The notes under the pieces were generated by a model. It saw nothing but the letters and a program-made list of their open reading frames with translations. It ran no database searches and was not told the origin of the DNA. DNA of 40,592 nucleotides from a virus. This document shows, piece after piece, positions 21,946 to 30,514 of this stretch. Numbering within the stretch: position 1 is the first letter of the stretch; each line of letters starts with the position of its first letter. The translations under genes were made by a program, and so were the position numbers. The stretch lies in IMG/VR virus record IMGVR_UViG_3300007871_000061, positions 1 to 40,592 of that record; one strand, 5' to 3'.

Positions 21946-22652
21946 TATTTAACAATCTCCATTGAGAAAGTGCTGCCGCTATTTACCGTTACAGCTACCC
22001 CGGAAGTTTGCAAAAATACCACTTCAAAATAGTTACCACCCGTCACTTCAATGATCGGGCCCATAGTATTAAGCCCGCCTTGCCCTAGATTGCCCTGCGC
22101 TTCTTTTGAATCTATTGTGTTGCCGCCATAGGCTGCGCCGCCTTTTGTCACCGATATTTGCCGAATACCCGTGGTATTCACGTCTAACCATTCAATGTTT
22201 GCGCTCAACCGCACCCGGCTTACACCTGCCGGGACAGTCAAGCGAGTATTATTAGTCGATTCATGGATAGCGTTAGTGTCGTAGTACTCAATACCAAAAG
22301 GAATTGCTGTAGGTGTTGAGCTTGCTACGTTAATGTCGAACAAAAAGCTTACAAGCGCACCACCGGATAACGATGACGATGAGGTAGTGTTTATATCATC
22401 CTCTGAATAGATTAGTGTACCGGCTGCGTCTTCCATCCTGACGCGATAAATACCACTTAGCCAAACAGTTGCGCGGCCATTAGCATTTAGAGTTACAGGA
22501 TTGGTATTCTTATAAACTAACTTGCTATCAGTGTAGGTGTCTTTAAATTCTGCCGACCGATTCGCGTAAAAATAGACTTTCCCGCCTACTAATGGGTCGC
22601 CGCTGTCGTCAAACGCCTGCATTTCCCCGTTTAAAAAATTCAATACAGCCAT
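21945..22652 (-). CDS. Fibre-like receptor-binding protein, copy 2, 235 aa
   Basis: Same two-domain layout as its neighbours: attachment domain (MQAFDDSGDPLVGGKVYFY...LNANGRATVWLSGIYRVRME, 1-80) and C1q-like jelly roll (about 120-235; LTVPAGVSRVRLSANIEW, YFEVVFLQTSG). It starts and ends in one-base TAATG overlaps, so the three genes are translated as a coupled set. No enzymatic depolymerase motif is visible. Confidence 0.75.
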   Translation of the reverse strand: MAVLNFLNGEMQAFDDSGDPLVGGKVYFYANRSAEFKDTYTDSKLVYKNTNPVTLNANGRATVWLSGIYRVRMEDAAGTLIYSEDDINTTSSSSLSGGALVSFLFDINVASSTPTAIPFGIEYYDTNAIHESTNNTRLTVPAGVSRVRLSANIEWLDVNTTGIRQISVTKGGAAYGGNTIDSKEAQGNLGQGGLNTMGPIIEVTGGNYFEVVFLQTSGVAVTVNSGSTFSMEIVK

Positions 22653-23359
22653 TAGCTAATTACTTCCATTGCAAGCCAGGTAAATTCAGCACCACCGGAT
22701 ATAGTCATGTCGGAGCCCTTGGTGTGTCGAAACTGTATTTCAAACCATTCGCCTTCGGTTACTTCAAGCATCGGTGTAGTGCATTGCAAATAACTCGATG
22801 CCTTGCTTAAGTCTTGGTCTTTAACATCGCCAGCATAACTTGCGCGTCCCTTTGGTATTCGCAATACACGCGAGCCCGGCCCGCCGCCCTGGCAATGTAC
22901 TTGCGCTGTTAGGCGTATACGGCTAACGCCAGTCGGTACGGTCAGGCGAGAATTGTTAGTAACTAAGTCGTGAATACCACTGGTGTCGTAAACTTCACCA
23001 TCAAGCCCGATATAGGTAAACGTGTTCGTAGTGATGGCTGTATCATTTTCAAGATTCGCAAGCGCGCCGAGTGCACCGAGCAAGCCGCTCTGTGCGTCCA
23101 GATTATCCTCTTCATATATCTGCACGCCGTTAACGTCTTCTAACACGACCTTGTACAACCCGCTTAAAAAGACTGTGCCCCTTCCGCCGGTATCAAGCAC
23201 GACGGGTGAAGCATTCGGGCTTGTTAGCGCTACATCGGTGTACGTGTCTTTCGGTGTACGCGTGCCCGCTTCATAGAAATAGACTTTGCCGTTGGCTAGT
23301 GGGTCGCCATTATCATCAATGCCCTGAAACTGGCCACCCACAAAATTAATAATCGCCAT
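22652..23359 (-). CDS. Fibre-like receptor-binding protein, copy 1, 235 aa
   Basis: First of three tandem paralogues. Attachment domain at 1-80 (FQGIDDNGDPLANGKVYFYEAGTRTPKDTYTD...LDTGGRGTVFLSGLYKVVLED), linker, then jelly roll (LTVPTGVSRIRLTAQVHC...WFEIQFRHTKG...WLAMEV). It is joined to the gp4-like adaptor gene by a TAATG overlap. Position at the tail hub fits proteins carried around the portal-tail junction. Confidence 0.75.
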   Translation of the reverse strand: MAIINFVGGQFQGIDDNGDPLANGKVYFYEAGTRTPKDTYTDVALTSPNASPVVLDTGGRGTVFLSGLYKVVLEDVNGVQIYEEDNLDAQSGLLGALGALANLENDTAITTNTFTYIGLDGEVYDTSGIHDLVTNNSRLTVPTGVSRIRLTAQVHCQGGGPGSRVLRIPKGRASYAGDVKDQDLSKASSYLQCTTPMLEVTEGEWFEIQFRHTKGSDMTISGGAEFTWLAMEVIS

Positions 23360-24087
23360 TACTGTCGCCCGTAATTATCCGACGTAATACTGTAACGACC
23401 GCCGCGACGTATACCGCGATCTACGATTAACACCTCTTCACGGTTAGCGCGCGCCAGGCGTTTAATATTTTTCTTGGATTCGACCGCCGCCGTCATAATT
23501 TCAGCGCTAACCTTCATGCCGTAATCCGGGGCCAGGTCAACACACAAATTAAACTTAATCGCTCTTAGGTGTGAGTCTGGTAAAGCAATTGTCTGGTTAA
23601 GGCTGGTAAACTGCGCTATCTCTTCCATTGTGGTGAGATGCAGCGTGAGCGTGGTCAGGGGCTGAAAGTCATAATGAATCTTACCCAGCGGATATTCAGG
23701 CTCGTAGTACAACCGTGTTGGGTAGTTTTCAACAGCCTTAAAACCTATATCACCGTAACGCCTGAAACTCATCAGCTCTAGCGCATAGTCGTTACCCTCC
23801 GGGTCGCGGTGGAAAGCATCCAGAACATAGTCAGGCCGCTTAACACCAGTACCCACATCCAAGTCGCCGCCGTCACCTATGGTGTACTCGTTTTTAGACG
23901 TGGCATAACTAAAGGTGCGCTTAGTGCGTGCGGGTATTGTCAGGTTTTCACCTATCCACGAGGCCAGCATTTGATTAACGATTTCTAACGCATCAGCGCC
24001 CTGCTCTGCGGTCATATCACGACCACGACCGACACGGCCCAAAGCTCGCAATGAGCCCTTGAGTAATTCGCGCACCGTTGTAGCCAT
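23359..24087 (-). CDS. gp4-like head-tail adaptor, 242 aa
   Basis: The protein follows the P22 gp4 (tail accessory factor) pattern: LLKGSLRALGRVGRGRDMTAEQGADALEIVNQMLASW at the front, then YTIGDGGDLDVG, RPDYVLDAFHRDPEGNDYALELMSF, and a helical end. gp4 binds the portal after packaging and carries the rest of the tail. It sits between a 64-aa gene and the fibre set, in P22-like order. It has no enzymatic motif that I can see. Confidence 0.8.
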   Translation of the reverse strand: MATTVRELLKGSLRALGRVGRGRDMTAEQGADALEIVNQMLASWIGENLTIPARTKRTFSYATSKNEYTIGDGGDLDVGTGVKRPDYVLDAFHRDPEGNDYALELMSFRRYGDIGFKAVENYPTRLYYEPEYPLGKIHYDFQPLTTLTLHLTTMEEIAQFTSLNQTIALPDSHLRAIKFNLCVDLAPDYGMKVSAEIMTAAVESKKNIKRLARANREEVLIVDRGIRRGGRYSITSDNYGRQ

Positions 24088-24281
24088 TAGTCAGCGTCCT
24101 GCTCAGCTTCTACAACCGTTTCTACAGTCGTTTTCTTGCGTGTGCGCCTTTTCTTCGGTGGCGGGGCGTCTTCTGTAACAAACACCTTACCGGGGGTATC
24201 AACAAAGCCTGCGGGTATTGCTTCGTCGTCTTGAAATACTTTCCCATCAGGAAAGTCGATTGAATACATGTAAACAGACAT
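24087..24281 (-). CDS. Small virion-operon protein, 64 aa
   Basis: The protein has an acidic-aromatic front (YMYSIDFPDGKVFQDDEAIP) and a basic-then-acidic tail (KKRRTRKK...EAEQDAD). Short proteins of this kind often precede gp4 in P22-like operons. GAGG lies upstream within the terminator's T-run side. It ends directly at the gp4 start. Function unknown. Confidence 0.65.
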   Translation of the reverse strand: MSVYMYSIDFPDGKVFQDDEAIPAGFVDTPGKVFVTEDAPPPKKRRTRKKTTVETVVEAEQDAD

Positions 24282-24292
24282 ATTTTTTCCTC

Positions 24293-24316
24293 AAAAAAAA
24301 GGGCCCCGAAGGGCCC
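24293..24316 (-). terminator. Intrinsic terminator, capsid region (third in series)
   Basis: Minus-strand GGGCCC-TTCG-GGGCCC followed by eight T (plus A-run 24293-24300). It ends the 68-aa gene transcript. Confidence 0.9.
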
Positions 24317-24337
24317 TAAGTCGTTACTGCCTTGTTG

Positions 24338-24544
24338 TTATGTGTCAACAATTCCAGCAGAGCGTAGTTTTGCAAGCAGGCTGTTATAACTTACAACAAG
24401 CGCTGCCAGCCCTGCGGCTGTCGTGTCTAGGTCGGTGGCCGCATTTGAGGTGACAGTAGTCGAACCCGCTGCATGTGCCGTATAAGACACGTCAGCATGA
24501 GTGCTAACGCTTTGCGATACGCCTAGTGTTTTAGAACCTGGCAT
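24338..24544 (-). CDS. Small virion protein candidate, 68 aa
   Basis: The protein is Ala/Ser/Thr-rich and near neutral, with an even helix at the C terminus (AALVVSYNSLLAKLRSAGI). TTAGGAGATAAAAC precedes the ATG, a very good ribosome site. It is enclosed by terminators on both sides, suggesting a separately dosed, abundant product such as a decoration or head-completion protein; this is inference. Confidence 0.6.
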   Translation of the reverse strand: MPGSKTLGVSQSVSTHADVSYTAHAAGSTTVTSNAATDLDTTAAGLAALVVSYNSLLAKLRSAGIVDT

Positions 24545-24556
24545 GTTTTATCTCCT

Positions 24557-24580
24557 AAAAAAATAGCCCCCGAAGGGGCT
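24557..24580 (-). terminator. Intrinsic terminator, capsid region (second in series)
   Basis: Minus-strand AGCCCC-TTCG-GGGGCT followed by A and seven T (plus A-run 24557-24563). It lies between the 155-aa and the 68-aa gene. Confidence 0.9.
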
Positions 24581-24585
24581 ACTGT

Positions 24586-25053
24586 TTACGCGAATGGCGT
24601 AGACAAGGTGCCTGAACTTACAACAAGTCCACGAGCAACCCAGAGTGTCGAAGTGATACATTTAACGTGAATCCATGTACCAATAAGACCACCCGTGGTC
24701 GAGCCGTTCATGCTGATAGTTACGTCAGTTGCCGCACCTACCTGCCCCTCTGAAGTACCAGACGTATCAATAATCTGATTAATAGCACCACTTAGGAAAG
24801 TGGTAGCCGCATCAGTTATGATGACATGTGCATTACTGGTTACAGAGACCGTCGCATAAAAGTTAAATTCCATGCCAACGGCGGGCGCGGGTAGCGTATA
24901 CGTTACACCGGTTGCAGCGTCCCAAAAGAATGTACCGCCAGACTCTTCGGCCTTGAGCACTCTTGTTGCGCCACCGCTTGCGGTTACTTCTGAATGGATA
25001 CCGGGAGCAACGCAGCCCACCGTATCATTTTTGCCTAACTGTGTTAGAGCCAT
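24586..25053 (-). CDS. Probable capsid-associated protein, 155 aa
   Basis: The beta-rich, Thr/Gly/Ser-rich sequence (YTLPAPAVGMEFNFYATVSV, HVIITDAATTFLSG, TTGGLIGTWIHVKCI, SSGTLSTPFA) is like proteins that follow the coat gene in many podo- and siphophages and coat the capsid. A strong AGGAG site precedes the ATG. Terminators lie on both sides, so dosage relative to coat protein may be set separately. No cysteine-based or enzymatic motif. Confidence 0.65.
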   Translation of the reverse strand: MALTQLGKNDTVGCVAPGIHSEVTASGGATRVLKAEESGGTFFWDAATGVTYTLPAPAVGMEFNFYATVSVTSNAHVIITDAATTFLSGAINQIIDTSGTSEGQVGAATDVTISMNGSTTGGLIGTWIHVKCITSTLWVARGLVVSSGTLSTPFA

Positions 25054-25064
25054 AATTATTTCTC

Positions 25065-25092
25065 CTAAAAAACAGGGGGCTAAAAAGCCCCC
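25065..25092 (-). terminator. Intrinsic terminator directly after the coat gene
   Basis: Minus-strand GGGGGCT-TTTT-AGCCCCC, then TG and six T (plus A-run 25067-25072). The stem begins 7 bases past the coat stop. Confidence 0.9.
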
Positions 25093-25098
25093 ATAAAA

Positions 25099-26292
25099 TT
25101 AACCCCAAAGTCGGCAAGCCAATTCTGGATAAACGGTCTTCCACCCATACAAAACATCAATACGACACGGGAATGCGTCGTTGTTAATGTCGTAGTCGCG
25201 GATAATGCGCATTGAGATATTTTCGTGCACCTGGCGCGAAGCAAAATCAACACCATCAGGCATCACCAAATCAGCCGTACCAAGGACAAAGGCATCTTTG
25301 TGATAGCCCATGTTCTGCGGATAGTTTGTTGAGGCACCGCCCAGAATGCTTAGCACAGCGTTATCGGCTGGTGAAGCAACAACGGTCTGGAATGCACCAC
25401 TGGTTACGATTGAAGGTGAGATAGACACAGAGCCAGTGCCACCTGCAAAAGCAGCAGTCACAACGAATTGCTGTAGCTGGCCAGTATCAGCGCGAGACTG
25501 TTTGTTAACAGCATTGAGACCGGCAATCGTGAATACATCACCAACTGCCAGTGCACTTGTGCCGGTATCGACGGCCAGCGTTGCACCGGTCTGGTTAGCG
25601 CCAGCGACCTGATAAGCATCGGCAGCACCTGCACCCGTAGTATGAGACGCTATATTCTGATCCATGTAAATTTCACTGAATCCGAGCGTATTCATACCCA
25701 TTGAGCCCTTTTTGTACTGCTCATCAATCTTAGTCGAAGACTGAAACAGACCTTTAAGGCCATCAACGAGGGCGGCATTTGCTTCGGGGTCAACACCGCA
25801 GCAACGATTGCCGTCACGTGGTGTAGAGAAGCGGTCTAACACTTTACCTGTATTCAGCAGCGAAGCGGCTGTCGCAGGCGTGGTGCCAGGCGTACCTGAA
25901 GAGTTGTAAACGTCCTTATACAACTGAAGACCATCGTAGTCGACCTGGTTGGCAATGGTAGCCATTGCGGGCGCAAGCACGCGGTCAGAAAAGTCATCAA
26001 TATCAAGGGTCAGCTCTTTCGAGGTGAACGAAATATCAACACCCTTCTGGCTATCGAGGGTCAGTGTTTCCTGAGTCTCAGTGTGATCTTGAGCGCTCAG
26101 AGTTGGGCCGCTACGAATGGTGTAACGGGCAGGTTTACGAATGCGAAGTGCATCGCCGATTTTTGCGCCTGAAACTGCAAACTCGTCGTTGTACTCGCGG
26201 TTGATTGTCCGGGCAAAGCCCAGGTTATTGACAAGAATACGCAATGCTTCACGCGTAATCATGTCAATAGTAAGGTTACTATTAGTAGGCAT
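25099..26292 (-). CDS. P22-type coat protein, 397 aa
   Basis: Size and layout fit the P22 coat family (HK97 fold): helical N terminus (ITREALRILVNNLGFARTINREY), a segment IGDALRIRKPARYTIRSG, E-loop-like region, long helix (LAPAMATIANQVDYDGLQLYKDV). An inserted beta domain at about 235-300 (TLAVDTGTSALAVGDVFTIAGLNAVNKQSR...VSISPSI) matches the P22 I-domain position. The end CRIDVLYGWKTVYPELACRLWG is typical. GGAG precedes the start. It follows the scaffold gene, as in P22. Confidence 0.85.
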   Translation of the reverse strand: MPTNSNLTIDMITREALRILVNNLGFARTINREYNDEFAVSGAKIGDALRIRKPARYTIRSGPTLSAQDHTETQETLTLDSQKGVDISFTSKELTLDIDDFSDRVLAPAMATIANQVDYDGLQLYKDVYNSSGTPGTTPATAASLLNTGKVLDRFSTPRDGNRCCGVDPEANAALVDGLKGLFQSSTKIDEQYKKGSMGMNTLGFSEIYMDQNIASHTTGAGAADAYQVAGANQTGATLAVDTGTSALAVGDVFTIAGLNAVNKQSRADTGQLQQFVVTAAFAGGTGSVSISPSIVTSGAFQTVVASPADNAVLSILGGASTNYPQNMGYHKDAFVLGTADLVMPDGVDFASRQVHENISMRIIRDYDINNDAFPCRIDVLYGWKTVYPELACRLWG

Positions 26293-26342
26293 GTAAAAAC
26301 TCCATCAATGGGAACATGTCGCCTCACGGCGAGAAGTTGTTA

Positions 26343-27101
26343 TTAGACTTTCCCGTTTTTCCACCGTGCTTGATTGCGTCGGCGCATCCATTCATCGGTT
26401 GATAGTTTTGACATATCAACGTCTGCACTGGGTGCGCTTTCCACTGGCTTAGCGGGTGGCGGGGTACTGGTTGTGCGAGACGGCGGTTTAGTTACCGTAA
26501 TCTCTAAGCGTCCAACTTCACGGGCCATTTCTCGGGGCGAAAGCAAGCTGATACGTTCCAGCTCAACCGGGTTTTTGCCTAAGTGATAAAAAATATCATC
26601 GGCGTTATCAGCCATAGCAACGGTTTCCGCGACCTGTTGTGTCAGGTTTTGGTCACTCATGGCGACGGCTTCAAAGTCTTTATATTTTTCTTTTCCACTG
26701 TCTACGATGCTTTTAAAATTCGGCCCCGCCTGTTCTTGCCGCTTTGGTGTTTCCTGCTTTTCTAATGAAAGGCGGTATTCCACTTGCGCATCAATATAGG
26801 CGTGCTCGTCGTCGTAGTCGTCGGGTTTTGGCTGTACCGGTTTCGACTGCTCGGCCAGTTGCGTACGCAATTTGCTGGCCTCTTCTTGTGCTTCTTTCTT
26901 TTCGCGTGTGAGTTGGTTAATCCGGCGCTGCACTTTTTCGTGCTTACGCCGCGCTTTTTCTTCTTCCTCCGCAGTTTCGGCGGCTGCCTCTTCTGCTTTG
27001 GCTTCGTCAGCTTCCTGCTCTAGTTCCTGTTCTTCTTGTTCAGGGGTTTCCGTTTCTTCTGGACGAGTCTCGTCCCCAGTCGGAGTAACTGCTTCTGTCA
27101 T
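26343..27101 (-). CDS. Scaffolding protein, 252 aa
   Basis: The front is extremely Glu-rich (EETETPEQEEQELEQEADEA), followed by a long basic coiled coil (KARRKHEKVQRRINQLTREKKEAQEEASKL) and a C terminus with basic residues (MRRRNQARWKNGKV), the coat-binding end in this family. Its position between portal and coat genes fixes the role: it directs capsid assembly and leaves the shell before or during packaging. AGGTGG lies upstream of the ATG. Confidence 0.85.
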   Translation of the reverse strand: MTEAVTPTGDETRPEETETPEQEEQELEQEADEAKAEEAAAETAEEEEKARRKHEKVQRRINQLTREKKEAQEEASKLRTQLAEQSKPVQPKPDDYDDEHAYIDAQVEYRLSLEKQETPKRQEQAGPNFKSIVDSGKEKYKDFEAVAMSDQNLTQQVAETVAMADNADDIFYHLGKNPVELERISLLSPREMAREVGRLEITVTKPPSRTTSTPPPAKPVESAPSADVDMSKLSTDEWMRRRNQARWKNGKV

Positions 27102-27127
27102 GTGACCACCTTTCGGAGAATATACGC

Positions 27128-27144
27128 CGTGAGCCCCACGGCTA
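27128..27144. other. Hairpin between portal and scaffold genes
   Basis: GCCGTG (27128-27133) and CACGGC (27139-27144) form a 6-bp stem with a 5-nt loop in the only gap between these genes. No T-run follows. It may stabilise the RNA or adjust portal-to-scaffold ratio. Confidence 0.4.
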
Positions 27145-27147
27145 GGG

Positions 27148-28998
27148 TTAGTGCATTTCGGAACTGTGTTCCGCTACTTCTTCCGCGACAATGGTTTCAA
27201 TCATCTCGCGCAACTGCGTTACGTCTTGCGTGGCAGTGTAAATATCGGCTTGCGCCTTAATCTTGGTTGCTTCGGCTTTGGCTATATCCGCCTCAGCCTT
27301 GGCCATGTCGGCCTGTTGTTCGGGGGTAGGCTCTGGCTTCTGGCCAGGGTTTAATACTTGCGGCGGCAGCATGGCCTTGAGTCGGTCGGCTATTTCCTGC
27401 GCACCCTTGAAATCCATGTTTTCCATAACCTTATCCATCGCAGCACTGCGTAGTTCAGGGCTGACCTGGACAAGTTGCATAAGCGCGTCCACCGCTTCAA
27501 GGCGCTGAGTTGCATAGCTTGGCCCTGCGACCGCGACCACTTCATAACTGCCTTGGCGTAGGTCATTGATCATGCCGCCCGGTACTGACTGGTTAACCGG
27601 TAACTGCATTTCCTTATCGCCGTCACGTACTTTTACTTGTCGCTCGCTGTCATACACGCGCGGTATCATGTCGAGCAGGATAACGCCGACGTGTTCAATC
27701 GCTATCGCCAGGTTGTCATGGAAGGTATAAGTCGCTGTATCGCCTTCGCGCTGTCTGGCAAGGATTGCCTTACCTGATGTTTCATTGCCACGGGCACCTA
27801 ACGACGCGTCATAGATACCGGTTGTCGCCTTCAGGTCTTCGGCGGCCATTGCCGCCTCGTTTACTGCTCCCGTAGGGATTGCCGCACTCTGTACTCTCTG
27901 AGGGATGGGCGAACCCGGTACATTGTTATACGGTAAGAACGAATGATTTTTAGTATTCGCCGTTTGCCAGATAGCCTCGTATCCCTCGACCTGTTCGGCA
28001 GTCGCCAGGTAAGGCGCACGGGGCGCAAGCGCCACGGTTTCGGCACTAGCCGTACGGTGAAAATTATAGGATTGCTGGGCGTCTTTGGCATGGCGAATAA
28101 TGCCGCGATAAATACTGCGGCCCTCAATGTTCAACTCTTTGCCAAAAACGGGCACAATCGGCACGTACTTGCTGGGTATGGTTATAGGGTCTACCAGGTC
28201 GTCTTCACCTGATATGAGTCGGCGCGTTACTTCATAGGTAATTTCGTCGCGCTCTTTGGCAATCAATTCATTTTCAATGCCAGGGGTTTTCTCCATCACC
28301 TCGCCGGTCTTCAACATAACCAGCGTGCGTTTTACTTCCTTGCGTTCAAAGTATTCTGCAATGCGCACCTTGTCGCCGTACCAGTTTTCGTAACGCTCAC
28401 CCGGCCCTTGCGGTGGCTCACTGGTTTTGTCGGGGTATTTTTCTTCAAACTCTTCCTTGTCCATCCAGATCGAAACAAACGCATAGCGCATGTCCCACTT
28501 GGTAAACTCTTTTGCAGCCGGGTCGATATAAATCGTGAATGGATTACTAACCCGACGTATCACGCACTCCTGATCGAATGAATCCGGCAGGTACTTGGTG
28601 GCAAGGCGGATATAACCGAAGCCATGACCACAGGAATTATCGAATGCGTTTTGATAGGCCAGGTCAGCTTTAGAATCAAACTCTATCTGTTCAATCAGGT
28701 TTTCAAATATCTTGGCATGTGGGCCTTGTTCGTTACGCGCGCGTATCTTGATAGATATTTTATTCTGGCGGGCGTCACCGGTTACTTGATCAATAAAACC
28801 TTCAAGCCGGTTGAACGTGAGGCACGGCCTGCGGTCTTCGTCGCGCTCGCGCTTTACCGCTTCGGGCCACTGGGTGCCATTGCGAAAGTTAATGTCTTCC
28901 AGCGCAAGGTCGCGGTTTTCAGACTCACTCGCTATACACCGGTCGAAGCGTTCACGGATTGTTAAAAATTCGTCTTTGTCTTCCATCAACCCATCCAA
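27148..28998 (-). CDS. P22-type portal protein, 616 aa
   Basis: Residues 1-480 fit the P22 portal family: FRNGTQWPEAVKRERDEDRRPCLTFNRLEGFIDQVTGDARQNKISIKIR near the front, the crown and wing region with YIDPAAKEFTKWDMRYAF, and the stretch GNETSGKAILARQREGDTATYTFHDNL. The C-terminal 60 residues are an Ala/Lys/Glu-rich helix, the P22 barrel-like tail. It forms the dodecameric packaging vertex. AGGT lies 6 bases before the ATG at 28998; an ATG at 28986 overlapping the terminase stop (TGATG) is also possible. Confidence 0.85.
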   Translation of the reverse strand: MDGLMEDKDEFLTIRERFDRCIASESENRDLALEDINFRNGTQWPEAVKRERDEDRRPCLTFNRLEGFIDQVTGDARQNKISIKIRARNEQGPHAKIFENLIEQIEFDSKADLAYQNAFDNSCGHGFGYIRLATKYLPDSFDQECVIRRVSNPFTIYIDPAAKEFTKWDMRYAFVSIWMDKEEFEEKYPDKTSEPPQGPGERYENWYGDKVRIAEYFERKEVKRTLVMLKTGEVMEKTPGIENELIAKERDEITYEVTRRLISGEDDLVDPITIPSKYVPIVPVFGKELNIEGRSIYRGIIRHAKDAQQSYNFHRTASAETVALAPRAPYLATAEQVEGYEAIWQTANTKNHSFLPYNNVPGSPIPQRVQSAAIPTGAVNEAAMAAEDLKATTGIYDASLGARGNETSGKAILARQREGDTATYTFHDNLAIAIEHVGVILLDMIPRVYDSERQVKVRDGDKEMQLPVNQSVPGGMINDLRQGSYEVVAVAGPSYATQRLEAVDALMQLVQVSPELRSAAMDKVMENMDFKGAQEIADRLKAMLPPQVLNPGQKPEPTPEQQADMAKAEADIAKAEATKIKAQADIYTATQDVTQLREMIETIVAEEVAEHSSEMH

Positions 28999-30470
28999 TT
29001 ACCTGCGCGGGGCAGTGTGTTTAGTTTTTTATGTTTGCGTGTGTGCGTGCGCGCGTGGCGCAATGACATGACGGCGTAGCGCGTGGCGGCCATCAGGTCA
29101 TCGTCACGGTCGACAATTTTGTTGTCTTTGTGGTGGTAGTTACGAAACTCTTCAAACCACTCGAAAAGGTGGCTGGCTACCTTGAGGCGGCCATCATTGA
29201 AACGATTCGCCATTTCAACAATGCCCGGCATGATCTGTATGCCGCCCTTGCCTTCGACTTGGTTATCAATCGGCGTGTTGGTGAAATGGTCGGGCAGTAA
29301 GTTAATGCCGTAATCGCGGTACTGCTTCTGGATGCTGCCGCCCATACCAAACTGCTTGTTCCCATCATGGGGCCAGGCTACCGGCACCCACACCGACGGC
29401 CTTGCAATAATGAAGGGCGCAATCTCGTTGATTTCGCGCTTGTTGACCTTTACAGCGTCGTAAAGATACGCGGTGTCCGTGTCGGGGTTTAATGCCATCC
29501 AAACGATTGCAGTGTGGTGCGTGTAGCCAAAATCAATGCCGCCGATTCGTGGCCAGTGATCAGGGATAGAAAAGTCTTGATACTCGATATCGGTCTGTGC
29601 ATACGGGAACACAAGGCCCGTGCCCAGCATCGGGATACCTTCGGCGCGCATCTTTATCTCATGCGGCATCATGGCCTGCATGGCGTCCTCAATTTTTTCT
29701 TGGGTGAGGTGGCCGCGTTTACCGCCGTTGGTGTACTGGGTCTTAAATTCGTAATGCAGGTCGCCACGGTCGACAACGAAATCATCACCGGCTACGTCCT
29801 TCCAGCCTGCCTCGTGCATACTCCATTGTTCTTGTACTGTTTTAACGACGCCCGTTGTCCCGTTTTCCGGGGTAAACGTCATAGTGATAGAGCCGCCGGT
29901 ATCCACAATCGAGCGAATCGCTTGTGACATAATGTCTTCTGGCGGTTCCTCGTCGAGCCAGTTGTAATCAGCTTTGTGCGCCATCCATGTTTCTTTGCCC
30001 ATATCGTAGGCAAGCAGCGATATTTTCGAGTACCCGCCGCTAACGTGTTTGACAAGAACGTGGTATTTGGCGTCCGGCACCCCAGGCTTACGCATCGCCC
30101 GCCCAATAAGCATTTTTGGAATCCAGCCCGTACCCCACGAGTTTTCGTCTGTCGGGTCGCCAAACAATGCCGCCTGGATAATGTCTCGCGTCTTTTCATT
30201 ATTCTTGCCGCCGCAGATAATCTTGACTGGATGATCAAAGCGTCTGCCTTGCCACCAGTCGGGATATATACCTGTCGCGTGATACCCTACTTCCGCACCC
30301 CCGGAATGAGTTTTGCCTATACGGTTAGCAGCCCGTAAGCAACGGAATTTGCCTTTGTCGTTATGAAATTCAAGTTGGTAGGGGTAAGGGTCGTAATACC
30401 TGAGCGCATTGTTTTTGACGGCTTGTTCTTTTTCTCTGAATAATTCAAGCAAACGCTCTTTGTCACCCAT
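28986..30470 (-). CDS. terL: Terminase large subunit, 494 aa
   Basis: The ATPase half has Walker A AANRIGKT (47-54) and Walker B YNWLDEEP (169-176; Asp173, Glu174). The nuclease half has GGIDFGYTHH (Asp313) and, near the end, DRDDDLMAATRYA with the last metal-binding Asp. It powers DNA entry into the head and cuts the concatemer; a headful mode fits a P22-like virion. I chose ATG at 30470 with AGG at about 8 bases over a TTG at 30476. The small subunit gene lies 7 kb away, an unusual separation. Confidence 0.9.
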   Translation of the reverse strand: MGDKERLLELFREKEQAVKNNALRYYDPYPYQLEFHNDKGKFRCLRAANRIGKTHSGGAEVGYHATGIYPDWWQGRRFDHPVKIICGGKNNEKTRDIIQAALFGDPTDENSWGTGWIPKMLIGRAMRKPGVPDAKYHVLVKHVSGGYSKISLLAYDMGKETWMAHKADYNWLDEEPPEDIMSQAIRSIVDTGGSITMTFTPENGTTGVVKTVQEQWSMHEAGWKDVAGDDFVVDRGDLHYEFKTQYTNGGKRGHLTQEKIEDAMQAMMPHEIKMRAEGIPMLGTGLVFPYAQTDIEYQDFSIPDHWPRIGGIDFGYTHHTAIVWMALNPDTDTAYLYDAVKVNKREINEIAPFIIARPSVWVPVAWPHDGNKQFGMGGSIQKQYRDYGINLLPDHFTNTPIDNQVEGKGGIQIMPGIVEMANRFNDGRLKVASHLFEWFEEFRNYHHKDNKIVDRDDDLMAATRYAVMSLRHARTHTRKHKKLNTLPRAGNWMG

Positions 30471-30503
30471 AAGCAAACCTGTTAAAATGTTAAGTGAAAC
30501 TTA
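30460..30503 (+). promoter_or_regulatory. Repressor-controlled plus-strand promoter
   Basis: TTGTCA (30460-30465) and TAAAAT (30483-30488) are 17 bases apart, a near-consensus sigma70 promoter lying over the terL start. TAAGT-GAA-ACTTA (30491-30503), the same perfect operator as at 5058-5070, covers the predicted start site. Expression of the gene at 30515 is therefore probably blocked in the prophage. Confidence 0.7.
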
Positions 30504-30514
30504 CGGAGAGAAAT

